From the NCBI RefSeq assembly GCF_000346465.2, contig NC_034012.1, positions 19,582,377-19,646,376 on the forward strand: a stretch of DNA of 64,000 nt, in the 5' to 3' direction. A model generated the notes under the pieces. It saw nothing but the letters and a program-made list of their open reading frames with translations. It was not told where the DNA came from and ran no database searches. This DNA comes from Prunus persica (lineage: Eukaryota; Streptophyta; Magnoliopsida; Rosales; Rosaceae). The position numbers and the translations under genes were made by a program. Positions within the stretch are counted from its first letter, which is position 1; each line of letters opens with the position of its first letter. Shown in pieces: positions 21,528 to 31,867 of the stretch.

Positions 21528-24500
21528 TAAAATGGCGACTCTGCTGGAGAACAGGCCATTACCTTCACCAATGCCTCCAAGGAAGAAGAACAGAGCCAAG
21601 CTTATCGTAGAAATCCAAACACCACTGCTGGAAGAGCCATTGCCATAAGCAATAAACCAAAGAAAATAAAGAGATAAGAACATTCCCTCTTTCTTTTTCT
21701 TTTTTCCTTTTGTTGGCTATCTACTTTGCATGACAAGCATAACAAGGGTTAATGACATGTGCCTTTTGGTTGTGTCTTAGATCTCCATTCTGAAGCAAAA
21801 CCAAATCTAGTATAAGAGTTGGGGGCTTAGGCAAATCCATCATTCATGCCATTGAAGCGGACTACACATGCAAACTCCAAAATACTTGGGGGCTTCGTGC
21901 CAAGCAAATCTGTAAAAAAAAAAAAAAAGGAGTCAAAATTTAGATCCAAATGACTTGGGGGCTTCCTGCCAATTGAAAAAAAAAGTCAAGCACAAACACT
22001 TCAAATTTCTCATGCTAAACCAAGCTATACCTCGGTTCCAAGAGTTTTGATTCAACATTATTCACATCTTCAACCAAGTCCAAGTTATATACATTCATTC
22101 ATCATTGTTTCCACCACTTGCCTTATTTTTTTTTCAAACCTTCTTAAACATTCTTCAGGCACTTGCCTTATTTCAAACCTTCTTAGCCCCTGCTCGATTT
22201 CAATCCATTCTTATGACAATTAAACAACCTCATTGCACCTTTAAAAGAACACTTGAAGTGACCTCAACGACTACCTTGTTCTTCTCATGCTTTGGAACCT
22301 CTATATCAAGTCTGAAAAAAGATACAGACGCTGGAGAGGTACTCATGAAAAAAAAAAAAAACAGAGGTGCCGGAAGCATATTTTCTTACATTCTTCCAGC
22401 TCCTACTTTACAAGCAAAGAATTTCTGGCACTTGCCTTATTTCAAATCTTCTTAGCCCCTACCCTATTTCAAACATCATGCTAGTGTATATGCTCCTTAA
22501 ACCCCAAAAGCTCAATTTATCCTTGCAACAATTCAACAAACTCATTATATCTGTGAAAGTAACCAAAAACTCACCTTTATTCTACAAGTTCCCAGCAAAT
22601 CAGTAAGAAGATGGCATTTCTCATGCTTTGGAACCTCTCAATCAAGCCTGAAAAAGAAACAAGGGAGTACGTTGGCCAGATCAGATGCTGGAAGGGAACT
22701 CGTAAATGAAAAGGGGGCACTGGAAGCATAATCGCTATTGAAGCATATTTTTTCCAAAGACAAGTTGCAAGAGACCAGAACTCACTTTCACGCTATCAAA
22801 ATCCTAGAAAATTAGACTTCTCATGCTTTCTCATGCTTTGGAGCTTCTAAACAAGAGAATACGTTAGCCAAAATCAGACGCCGGAAAGGTACTCATACAC
22901 AAAGGAAGGCGCTGGAAGCATAATTTTCTCAGAGTGCAATCAAACTCATCTATCAAGCATTTGACAAAATTCACAGGGCATGATACCAATCCACATGCCA
23001 AGAAATTTCAATTCATTCAAGCATTCCGCGCAATTCGGGCATTCAAGCAAATTGAAGAACTCATGCTCTCACGACAATATTGCTCAAGAACATGCTCTAG
23101 CAATACTCAGATCAGCACTCAATGCTAACAGAAAGGACATGCCAAATTCTCAACAAAAACAGCATGCCAAGCAAAATTTATACACAAATTTTCCAACCAT
23201 TCTAGCTAGAACATCCCACCTTTAGAAAATCACTATAAATCAAGCTTACAACCAACAAATCCCAGACTTTTCAGATTAGAACTAGGCATATCAAGCTTCA
23301 TTTTTCCAAAATTTCGTTGCATTTCGAGCTAGGGAAGCCTGTCAAACAGATTTCTAAAACAGCCCATGCAGCAGCAACTGTACAGCTCCAGCAGCTTAAC
23401 CCTTACTTTGAAATTCCACCGAAAATTCATTTTTTCTTCAAGTGATGCAAGACCTATTCCGACATAACCATTGAGAAGTCCATTTTCATGTCTCAAAAGC
23501 TCCAACTCAGATTCGAAAAGAAACATTTCAAAAGTTCAAAAAACTGCCAGCAAGGTACTTTGAGATATTTTGACAAACACTTGGCATGCATACCCAAGTA
23601 AGCTTGCATGACTCTTGTTTATCACCAAGCTAGAATCCTAGACTAAAAGCTCAACCTCAGAACCCGATTTATAGTTCACAAATGCTGGGAAATACAGAGG
23701 AACTCAAGCATTCAAGCATAGAGAAACAAGCATGCAACAAAGGCATCAACATCAACTCATGAACATGCTTCAGAAAAATGGAGGCATAGAGCACTAGAAT
23801 GGGTGGATGATCCTCAATTTTGGATATGTTATAAACAACATAATTTCGAGAAAATTTTGTGAAGCAAGCGCAATCATCCAAGCATCATAAGTTAAAGATA
23901 CATGCAGAAGCAGAATCTGCAGAAACTCACCAGCCATGGATGAACACAGAGGTTTCAGACCAGTTTTGAGGCATCAGAAAACTTCAAAAAATTCTACAAA
24001 TTTTACAGGCTATAGTACTCAAGCATATGAATAACTTTCATCAAGGAAGTTTTCTGATCCGAGCTTTTGAAATATGACTTATGTACTAATGCACAATACC
24101 GACAGGTTTGGGTCTTGAAGAAGAAGAGGAAAGAAGAGAATGAGAGAAAATCAGAAAATAAAGCATGCCATGCCAAATGAAAGGAAAAGAGAGCAGCTAC
24201 TTGCAGATAAAAAATTCAAAAGGAAGGGGCTACACAATTTTTCCCACGTGAAGGCCAAGCTAGCAAAGAGACGATGCGCCCAGCTCTCTTATGCTCTCTC
24301 TCTTCTGCAACCCGCCATGCATCAATACAAGCATTTGTGAATCAATCCACACAAACCATGCAACTCAAGCATTTCACTTGATGCAATCATTTCAAGCAAA
24401 CCAAACCAGATATCACAAGATCAAGCTTCTCAGGCCAAACAATCATCATAAAAATGAGAACTTGGCAGTTTTAGATGCTGGAAGCACATAGAAGAAGCCA

Positions 24501-25119
24501 TGCTATCACCATATCATGCCAAATTGTCACCATCGCAACAAAGGGATATCCTAAGTTCATCATGCCATGCAATGACCTAAACAAATACTCAGAAGGCCAC
24601 GCTGCAAGAGTTTTTGCAGCTCATGCCAATCAAATCTTTTTTTGATGATTATGGTGCACTTGGCGGCTGAGTAAGGAATTCATTGCAATCACCACCAATA
24701 AAGCCAAAACCTCAATAACCAAATTCAAGCCAAGCAAAACATGGAAGATAATGATACACTATACGAGATGCCCCTGGAAAATAACACAAGCTCTATATTC
24801 ATGCTGTCGGAAGAGTGAACCCTCATGCCATGCCAAGCTATATCTTGATTCAACGCAACCGTTAGATTATCCACATCCTCATAGCAAGTCCAAGCTAATC
24901 ATGCCAAGCCAAGTTACGTTTTTTCCAGCACATATTCCATGCCAAACAAAACAGTTTCCAGCACCTATCCTGATTCAAATATCCTTCCAGCACTTGCCCT
25001 GTTTCAAATATCCTTCCAGCGCATGCCCTATTTCAAACACCATGCCAGCACCTGCTCTATTTCAAATATCCTTCCAGTACATGCCAATGCCAAACATCAA
25101 GCATACATGCCAATGCCAA
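21528..25119 (+). mobile_element. non-coding internal region of a large non-autonomous LTR element
   Basis: About 3.6 kb follows the primer-binding site without any gag or pol similarity. It is rich in CATGCCAAG-type words and in repeated phrases such as CTTGCCTTATTTCAAA (near 22160 and 22430) and CCTTCCAGCA (several times in 24980-25080). This matches the concept of a large retrotransposon derivative: LTRs plus a long non-coding inside, mobilised by an autonomous partner. The 3' part and 3' LTR are missing. Open frames here, including 22105-22455 and 24751-25128, look like chance frames in repeat sequence. Confidence 0.65.
24925..25112 (+). repeat. short degenerate tandem repeats within the internal region
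   Basis: Units of about 37 bp built from CCTTCCAGCAC-TGCCCTRTTTCAAATAT recur four or five times with drift between about 24950 and 25085. Similar phrases near 22150-22200 and 22425-22470 show the motif is scattered over the element. Confidence 0.6.
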
Positions 25120-25490
25120 AATTGTTGATGTTAAATTATAGATTGGGAATTTGGAGTAAACCACATTATACTAAAATGTAATTGACATATATATATATAT
25201 ATATATATCACTAAGCAACAAACACAATTCAATATCCCTCACTCTACTCAAAACTATGGGTTTAAAAAATAAAAATAAAAACGAACTATACCTAAAATGC
25301 AATCTTACCCCATGTACACAATTTTACTTTTCTACTACTGGTACAACATAAATTAATATATAAGGAGCTTGGTATAACATGTATACTATTCTACTACTAA
25401 TGCGACAAACTGTACTGCAACGATCATATGAATAAACGCATGACAATCGTGAATGTACACACGTGTATTGTTTTCTTTCTAAAAGCTTAA
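25120..25490 (+). promoter_or_regulatory. duplicated upstream region of Gnk2 copy 2
   Basis: About 370 bp from AAAATTGTTGATG to the Gnk2 reading frame is nearly identical to 14116-14491 and to 49115-49481, and resembles 63177-63590. It contains (AT)n at 25187-25208. Conservation together with the coding part suggests it holds the ancestral promoter and 5' UTR, but I cannot point to a defined TATA box. Confidence 0.4.
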
Positions 25491-26244
25491 TTGAAATCCA
25501 AGTTCATTATGATGAATATGTTTTACGCAAAACCATTAATTCTTTCAAGTCTTTTATCTTTCTCTCTTTTTCTTCAAGAGGCATTTGAAGTTTATAACCC
25601 GTCTGTTTTAGGGTATAATTGTTTCAAACATATAGAATTTCTTGCCAATGGGTACTTTGAGGATTACTTGAATATGTTACTGACACGAACCTTATCTGAA
25701 GAAATTTCAAATTCAGGATATCGAGTTGAAGTTATAGGTGGCATATTTGAATTTGTGAAAGAAAACAATACTTCTGAATATTGGCTAGCACAATGTTGGA
25801 ATTATATTCGAAATGATGAGCGTTACGCACCATATGATGTAGCACGGAAAATTGTCTGAGTAGAGCAAGCCCACAACTTCAAAAGCTTTGCGGGATCAGT
25901 TCTTTGGTAGAATTGACATGAATAACACGCTTTATGGGATGAGTTCAAAAGTTGTTAATAATCCCAAGTTGATTCAAGATAAAGTTCATGCGTTGCTCAC
26001 CCGCTTAAGTTTTAAAGCTATTAATGGACCGTTGTGCGCTAATGGCAAGATAAAAATATCACCAAAAGGGAAAAATGTTTTTGGTACCGTTGAATGTACT
26101 AAGGACCTTTCTGAAGTAAATTGTAAGGAGTCTCTTGATGTTGCAATAACTGAACTTCAAGATCGTAGTTATGGAATGAGAGGTGGACATGTTTTTTATG
26201 GCAGTTGTTACATAAGATTTGAATTTCATCGATTTTACTATTAA
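25491..26244 (+). pseudogene. Gnk2-domain (DUF26) cysteine-rich secretory protein pseudogene, copy 2
   Basis: The longest-reading copy of the family. The first frame (25491-25859) runs through the signal-like segment and most of domain 1 (LAQCWNYIRNDERYAPYDVA), but ends at a TGA (25857-25859) after the same frameshift as copy 1. Domain 2 (25888-26244) is open, but the third Cys of its C-x8-C-x2-C motif is Ser (VNCKESLDVA), so the domain has lost a disulfide partner. The TAA stop overlaps the ATG of the LRR frame that follows (TAATG), so the gene relic is joined directly to LRR sequence at about 26245. Confidence 0.85.
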
Positions 26245-27396
26245 TGCCAAAATCATCATCTCTAGATCTATCCAACAATAAACTTCCGGGTTTCTTGTGT
26301 GGAATCAAGGCCAGTAATTTAACCCTTCTTGATCTCACGGGCAACCATGTATCTGGAGAACTTCCAGATTGTTGGGCGCATTTAGAAAATCTAGTCTATC
26401 TTGGCTTGTGTGGCAATGGTTTTTTTGGCAAAATTCCTACCACCTTGGGGAATTTATACTCTCTTGAAACCTTGAAACTCAAAAACAACAGATTTGTGGG
26501 AGAGTTTCCTTCATCCTTGATGAACTGTAAACACTTGAAAGTTTTTGATGTTGCAGAACTGTCAGGATTGATACCTGGATGGTTAGGGTTTGAACTTCGG
26601 AAGTTGGTTTTCCTTATCCTCCGTTCTAATCTCTTTTATGGAAGAATTCCTTTACAGTTATGCAATCTAACACACGTCCAAATATTGGATTTGTCAATTA
26701 ACAACATCTCTGGAACTATACCCAAGTGTCTCAACAATTTAACGGCTTTAGTTGATAAAGGACATTCAATTCTAACCATCACTCATCATTATGCAAGTGA
26801 TTTTGGAAATGGGATTTTTTTGGAGAGCTATGATGATGCAGCAACCTTAATATGGAAAGGAATAATGTCTGAATACAAGAGCACTCTGGGACTTGTGAAG
26901 AGCTTTCATTTGTCAAGCAATCAATTGACGGGGGAGATTCCTAAAGAAATCATTCATCTTGGTGGTTTGGTTTCTTTAAACCTGTCGCGAAACCATCTAA
27001 CAGGTCAAATAAATCCAGACATTGGGAAGTTGGAGTTATTACAGTCTCTTGATTTATCAAGAAACCAGATCGATGGAAGAATTCCAACAAGTCTTTTTCA
27101 GATATACAGTCTTGGTGACTTGGACTTGTCAAACAACAACATTGGGGTCTCAACTCCAAAACTTTGATCCGTCAGCCTTTGCCGAAAACCCTCTGCATTG
27201 TGGACTTCCACTTCAAAGGATGTGTGATCAAGAGAAAGAGAAAGGCAGTGTTCAACAAACTGGCTTAGGGAATCAAGACCATGAGGGTGGGCTTGTAACG
27301 CGTGGATTTTACATCAGTATGGGGCTAGGATTTGCTTTTGGATTTTCGGGAGTTTCTGGCACATTGATGTTCCACGAGTCAGGCAGATCCATATAG
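26245..27396 (+). pseudogene. LRR receptor-like protein (Cf/EIX type), 5'-truncated pseudogene
   Basis: C-terminal half of a plant LRR receptor-like protein, a cell-surface immune receptor class without kinase. About ten LRRs with the LxxLxLSxNxxSGxIP pattern are visible (LTLLDLTGNHVSGELPDCW; IQILDLS-type repeats; LLQSLDLSRNQIDGRIP), with the island segment (SYDDAATLIWKG) typical between repeats. A frameshift near 27150 separates the last LRR from the Cys-pair cap (NPLHCGLPLQRMC) and a predicted membrane helix (FYISMGLGFAFGFSGVSG). The normal signal peptide and N-terminal LRRs are absent, because the 5' side is replaced by Gnk2 sequence. Homologous pieces lie at 8930, 27895 and 31868. Confidence 0.85.
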
Positions 27397-27459
27397 TTAA
27401 AGTTCTTCATATTTTAGAAAGAATGACTCAACCTGAGGCCAGCAATATCATTAGGTAAA

Positions 27460-27572
27460 GGGTAATTAGTATGATATGTATTCAAAGATTGAATTAATAT
27501 AACGTTTGAAGTTAGCATGATATGTATTCAAAGATTGAATATAACGTTTGAAGTTAACATGATATGTATTCC
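27460..27572. repeat. short tandem repeat, ~47-bp unit, 2.5 copies
   Basis: The unit ATGATATGTATTCAAAGATTGAAT...AACGTTTGAAGTTA (split here) occurs twice and a third time partially, immediately downstream of the LRR pseudogene. The copies differ by a 5-bp indel. Confidence 0.75.
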
Positions 27573-27716
27573 ATTTACTAGTTGTACAAAAGAAATTAGC
27601 GTCATCCTCTTGAATTAACATATGCGTCGATCATCATATATATATTGTCGCTAAGATTAATTTGGTTTTTGTATTTTATCATCAACAATTGTTTAATATA
27701 TATTCCACCTTCATGT

Positions 27717-27752
27717 GGGGTATAGTTCAGTTGGTTGAGCTCTTCCATCTCC
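27717..27752 (+). other. tRNA 5'-half-like sequence with an A-box
   Basis: GGGGTATAGTTCAGTTGG followed by TTGAGCTCTTC resembles the D-arm half of a tRNA, with a fair A-box (TAGTTCAGTTGG). No B-box or T-arm follows, so it is not a tRNA gene. It could be the head of a truncated tRNA-derived SINE or a tRNA fragment. Confidence 0.35.
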
Positions 27753-27859
27753 AACTCCTCCAAACACTGAATGAATATTTTTGTTGAGCTCTTTAGTGTA
27801 ATACACTTTTGTGATCGTTGGCTATTTAGGGAGAGTTTGTTGGGTTAGTATGCCAAAGT

Positions 27860-28740
27860 TTGATATTCCTTTATCTGATCTTACACTCGGGGGGAGTATG
27901 TTTTTGCAACTACAGTACAAGCCTTGTTGATCTTGAAATTGCGGACGACAATCTAACTGGTTTAATTCCCAATGTTTTTGGAAATATGAGCTCTCTTGCA
28001 TATCTTGATCTCTCTATTAACCAGATTGATGGAGGGAACCCGAATTGGTTTGCCAGGCTATGTAGTTTGCAATCATTGTGGCTTCAAAGAAATCATATGA
28101 GTAGACAATTATCCAAGTTTGTTCAAGTATTGCCCACATGTGCTCAAAACTCATTAGAGGATTTGAATCTCTCTAAGAATGCTTTTCATCTTTAAAATAC
28201 CTGAATTTAGCTGGAAACTATCGAATTTAGCAAGAATTCTTTTAAAGGGATGATTTCTGAAACCCATTTCTCAAAACTCTCCAAATTAAGGTCTTTAGAT
28301 TTATCCCTTAACTCCTTAGTTTTAAATTTCCATTCTGATTGGATTCCTCCTTTCCAACTGAGTATCATTATATTAAGCTTCACATTTCCCAAAATGGCTT
28401 CAAACTCAAAAAGATTCTTACGAACTTGATATTTCAAATGCTGGAATTTTTGATATCCTTCTAAGTTCGTTTTGGAGTATGTGTCGTAACTCCACCTTTA
28501 TTAATCTCTCACACAACCAAATTAGTGAAATATTTGCAAATTTGACACTGGATTTTGCATATTCCCCAACTCTATCAAAAGCCTCATATCTGGATCTCTC
28601 TAATAATAAAATTTCAGGGTCGCTTTCTTTCTTGTGTGCAAGTGTAGCTATGAATTTATCGTTTCTTAATTTCTCAAGCAACAGTTTTTTTTGGAGAACT
28701 TCCTGATTGCTGGAACCATTGATTCGGACTTCTCTGATTA
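27860..28740 (+). pseudogene. LRR receptor-like protein pseudogene, middle portion
   Basis: Internal LRRs of a second receptor-like protein relic. Readable parts are 27905-28195 (TSLVDLEIADDNLTGLIP; SLAYLDLSINQIDGG), a decayed part at 28200-28470 on the same strand, and 28479-28706 (STFINLSHNQISE; ASYLDLSNNKISGSLS; LSFLNFSSNSFF). Frameshifts and stops separate them. The end near 28740 is followed by about 150 bp and then a CACTA-like terminus at 28903. It may be the left part of the same ancestral gene as 31868-33040, although their overlapping LRR positions suggest two paralogues. Confidence 0.75.
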
Positions 28741-28902
28741 GTATGTATTGATTCCAGCCAGTGTGAATGAAAAAATTTCCCAGCCGAAGCGGACTTGATT
28801 TTAATATTTACAGCTGTTCAATATCACTTTTCTATCCTTAATTTTATGAATTGGACACTCCTTAACTTTGTCTTGAATAAATGTATGACTTTGCTTTGGT
28901 CT

Positions 28903-31345
28903 CACTAGTTAAAAAAAACCCTTGCGCGACGAAACCTAAAACTTCGTTGCTCAAAGTCTTGCGCGACCAAATTTTGCACGACGAAAAATAATTCGTCGCG
29001 CAAAGTCACTTCGCGCGACAAACTTTTGCGCAACAACAATAAATCGTCACACAAAGTCTTGCACAACCAAATTTTGCGCGACGAAAAATAATTCGTCTCG
29101 CAAAGTCACTTTGCGTGACAAATTTTTGCGCAACGACAATACATCGTCTCCCAAAGTGACTTTGCGCGACGAAACAATAAACTTCGTCGCGCAAAGTCCT
29201 TATAAAAAAATAAAATAAAAAATTTATTTTCTAAAATCTTTGCATGACGTAATCCAAACATTTCGTCGCCTAAACCAATTTATTTTTGTTTTTTATTTTG
29301 TGTGCATAACACTTAAGAAATTAAACGATATATATATTTATTAAGTAGCTTTAAATTTATTACTTTAGATTGGATCGGATTTTTGTTAGAAAAATATATT
29401 ATTGTTGTTCAGATTGGGTTTTTGTTAGAAAATATATTTTTTAAATTGACGATCGAATTATTTCATTGTATTCATATAGGGTCAAGGAGTGTAGCTGTAA
29501 AAAATCATCAAAATCGGAGTTAAAATAAAAGTTAATCGTGATTTTTCATTATAACCATCGAAATTTTTTGTCCCATTACTTGATCTCTAAATGTTTATTT
29601 ATTTTTTTATTTTTGGCGTATATGATCTCGAAGTATAAACAAACAAGTTTGACGGTTGGATCGTTGGAACTAGTTTTGTTGAATGCATATGCCATCAAAA
29701 CAATATATTCACTAACAATTAAGAGTTTATTTATACTTTCATTAAATATAACATAAGATTTTGTAGTATCCACTAGTGTACATATTTTAAATTGAATATT
29801 AAATTTAGTCATTGTATTCATATAGGGTCAAGGAGTGTAGCTGTAAAAAATCATCAAAATCGGAGTTAAAATAACCATTAAATCATGATTTTTCATTTAT
29901 AACCATCGTAGAGTTTTGTCTCGTACTTGATCTCTGAATGTTTATTTTTTCCGATTTTTGGCGTATATGATCTCGAAGTATAAACAAACAAGTTTGACGG
30001 TTGGATTGTTGAAACTAGTTTCGTAGAATGCGTATGCCATCAAAACAATATATTCACTAACAATTAAGAGTTTATTTATACTTTCATTAAATATAACATA
30101 AGATTTTGTGGTATCCACTAGTGTAAATATTTTAAATTGAATATCAAATTCAGTCATTATATTCGTATAGGGTCAAGGAGTGTAGCTGTAAAAAATCATC
30201 AAAATCAGAGTTAAAATAACCGTTAAATCATGATTTTTCATTTATAACCGTCGAAAAGTTTTGTCCCGTTACTTGATCTCTAAATGTTTATTTTTTCCGA
30301 TTTTTGGCGTATATGATCTCGAAGTATAAACAAACAAGTTTGACGGTTGGATCGTTGAAACTAGTTTCGTAGAATGCATATGCCATCAAAACAATATATT
30401 CACTAACAACTAAGAGTTTATTTATACTTTCGTTAAATATAACATAAGATTTTGTGGTATCCACTAGTGTAAATATTTTAAATTGAAGATCAAATTCAGT
30501 CACTATATTCATATAGGGTCAAGGAGTGTAGCTGTAAAAAAATAATCAAAATCGGAGTTAAAATAACCGTTAAATCGTGATTTTTCATTATAACCATCGA
30601 AAAATTTTGTCTCGTTACTAGATCTCTGAATGTTTGTTTTTTGCGATTTTTGGGGTATACGATCTTGAAGTATATACAAACAAGTATGACGGTTGGATCG
30701 TTGAATGGTGTGTGTATATATATATATATATATATTTATTAAGTATCTTTAAATTTATTTATTTTGTATGTATAACACTTAAGAAATTGAATAGTATATA
30801 TATTTATTAAGTAGCTTTAACTTTATTTATATTTTAAATTGTAAAATAAATTATTTTATTTTTTATTATTCATAACAATTATTTTTATAAATATTGTGTT
30901 ACGAACCAATTTTTCGTCTCTCAAAAGTTTGCGCGACTAACAGTTCGTTGCGTAAAACTCTAAAAACTTGGGCGGGTACCAAAAATGGGACGCGGGATAT
31001 TTTTTTTTTTTAAATTTTAAATTTAGACTTTGTGCGACCAATATTTTTTGTCGCTTAAAACTTTGCGCGACCAATATATATTTTTCGTCACGCAAAAATT
31101 TGGGCGGGTACCAAAAATGAGACGGAATTTTTTTAGACTTTGCGTGACCAATATGAATATTTCATCGTGCCAAAATTTAAAAATTTTGGCGGGTACCAAA
31201 AATGGGACGAGGGAATTTTTTTTAGACTTTGCACGACCAATATTCCTATATTCGTCGCGCAAAGTTTTGTGCGACCAATATGTTTCATCACGCAAAAGTT
31301 TGCGCGACCAATATATATTTTTTGCGTGCAAAGTGATACGGTTTT
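28903..31345. mobile_element. second CACTA-like element, small and non-coding, GCGCGAC repeat family
   Basis: CACTAGTTAAAAAAAACCC at 28903 has the expected CACTA start and is followed by GCGCGACGAA / TTCGTCGCGC repeats in both orientations (28922-29275). Similar but more decayed GCGCGACCAATAT repeats lie at 30900-31335. Between them are 345-bp tandem repeats and AT-rich sequence. No transposase coding is seen, so it would be non-autonomous or truncated. The right terminus is not clear: I find no reverse-complement CACTA end before the CT-rich stretch at 31360. It sits between two LRR pseudogene pieces. Confidence 0.6.
29440..30712. repeat. tandem array of ~345-bp units, about 3.6 copies
   Basis: The marker GGGTCAAGGAGTGTAGCTG begins at 29479, 29824, 30170 and 30515, intervals of 345, 346 and 345 bp. 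The repeats show scattered substitutions and the fourth stops short near 30712 at an (AT)n run. The minus-strand frames within them (for example 29942-30157) are repeat shadows. The period is constant and the copies similar, so expansion is not ancient. Confidence 0.92.
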
Positions 31346-31867
31346 TAAAACCAAAATAACTCCTCCACCATTTTCTCAATGTCTTTCTCTACTCTTACCT
31401 CTCCTCTCTCTTTCCCTCTCCCCAAATCCCACCCTTTCTCTCACACTCACTCCTCTCACTTAATCTCTCATCTTTCTCTTCACTATCTCTCACTCTCACT
31501 CACTCTCTCATCTCTCTTTTCACTATCTCTCACTCTCACTCACTCTCTCATCTCTCTATCACTATCCTCTCTAATTCTCTCACACTCACTTCTCCCTCTC
31601 ATTCTCACTCTCTCAATCTTGCCAACAGGTATATTCTCTCCAAATTTTAAATTTTTTTCATTAATACGTGTTTTTGGAGTTAGTTTTGAGTTAGTTTGGG
31701 GTTGAGTAAAGGGGAGGGATTGGAGTTTGGGTTGGATTTGTGGTATAACAATTTTAGGGGAGATTATGCCTTCTTTTTTTTTTTTTTTTTTTGTTATTTG
31801 ACCATATTTGTTTTTTGTAGGGAATCATCGGGACTTTGACGGCTAAAGTTCAGAAACTCATTTCGAT
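31346..31867 (+). other. pyrimidine-rich leader-like stretch with a possible intron
   Basis: A strongly CT-rich run (31385-31620) with tandem CTCTCACTCTCACTCA-type units resembles a plant 5' UTR. GCCAACAGGTATATTC near 31620 looks like a splice donor and TTTTTTGTAGGGAATC near 31820 like an acceptor. It could be the transcribed leader of a gene within the flanking CACTA-like element, captured host sequence, or chance. The open frames here are products of the CT repeat. Confidence 0.35.

Noticed and set aside
22105..25181. Several ORFs in the LTR-element interior
   Set aside because: Translations are built from repeated words (AHALFQIS-type) in shifting frames; typical of repeats, not proteins.
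29538..30512. Repeated minus-strand ORFs of about 70-80 codons
   Set aside because: The same frame in each 345-bp tandem unit with no coding features; shadows of the array.
31030..31705. ORFs of about 110 codons on both strands
   Set aside because: Arise from GCGCGACCAATAT repeats and CT runs; low complexity.
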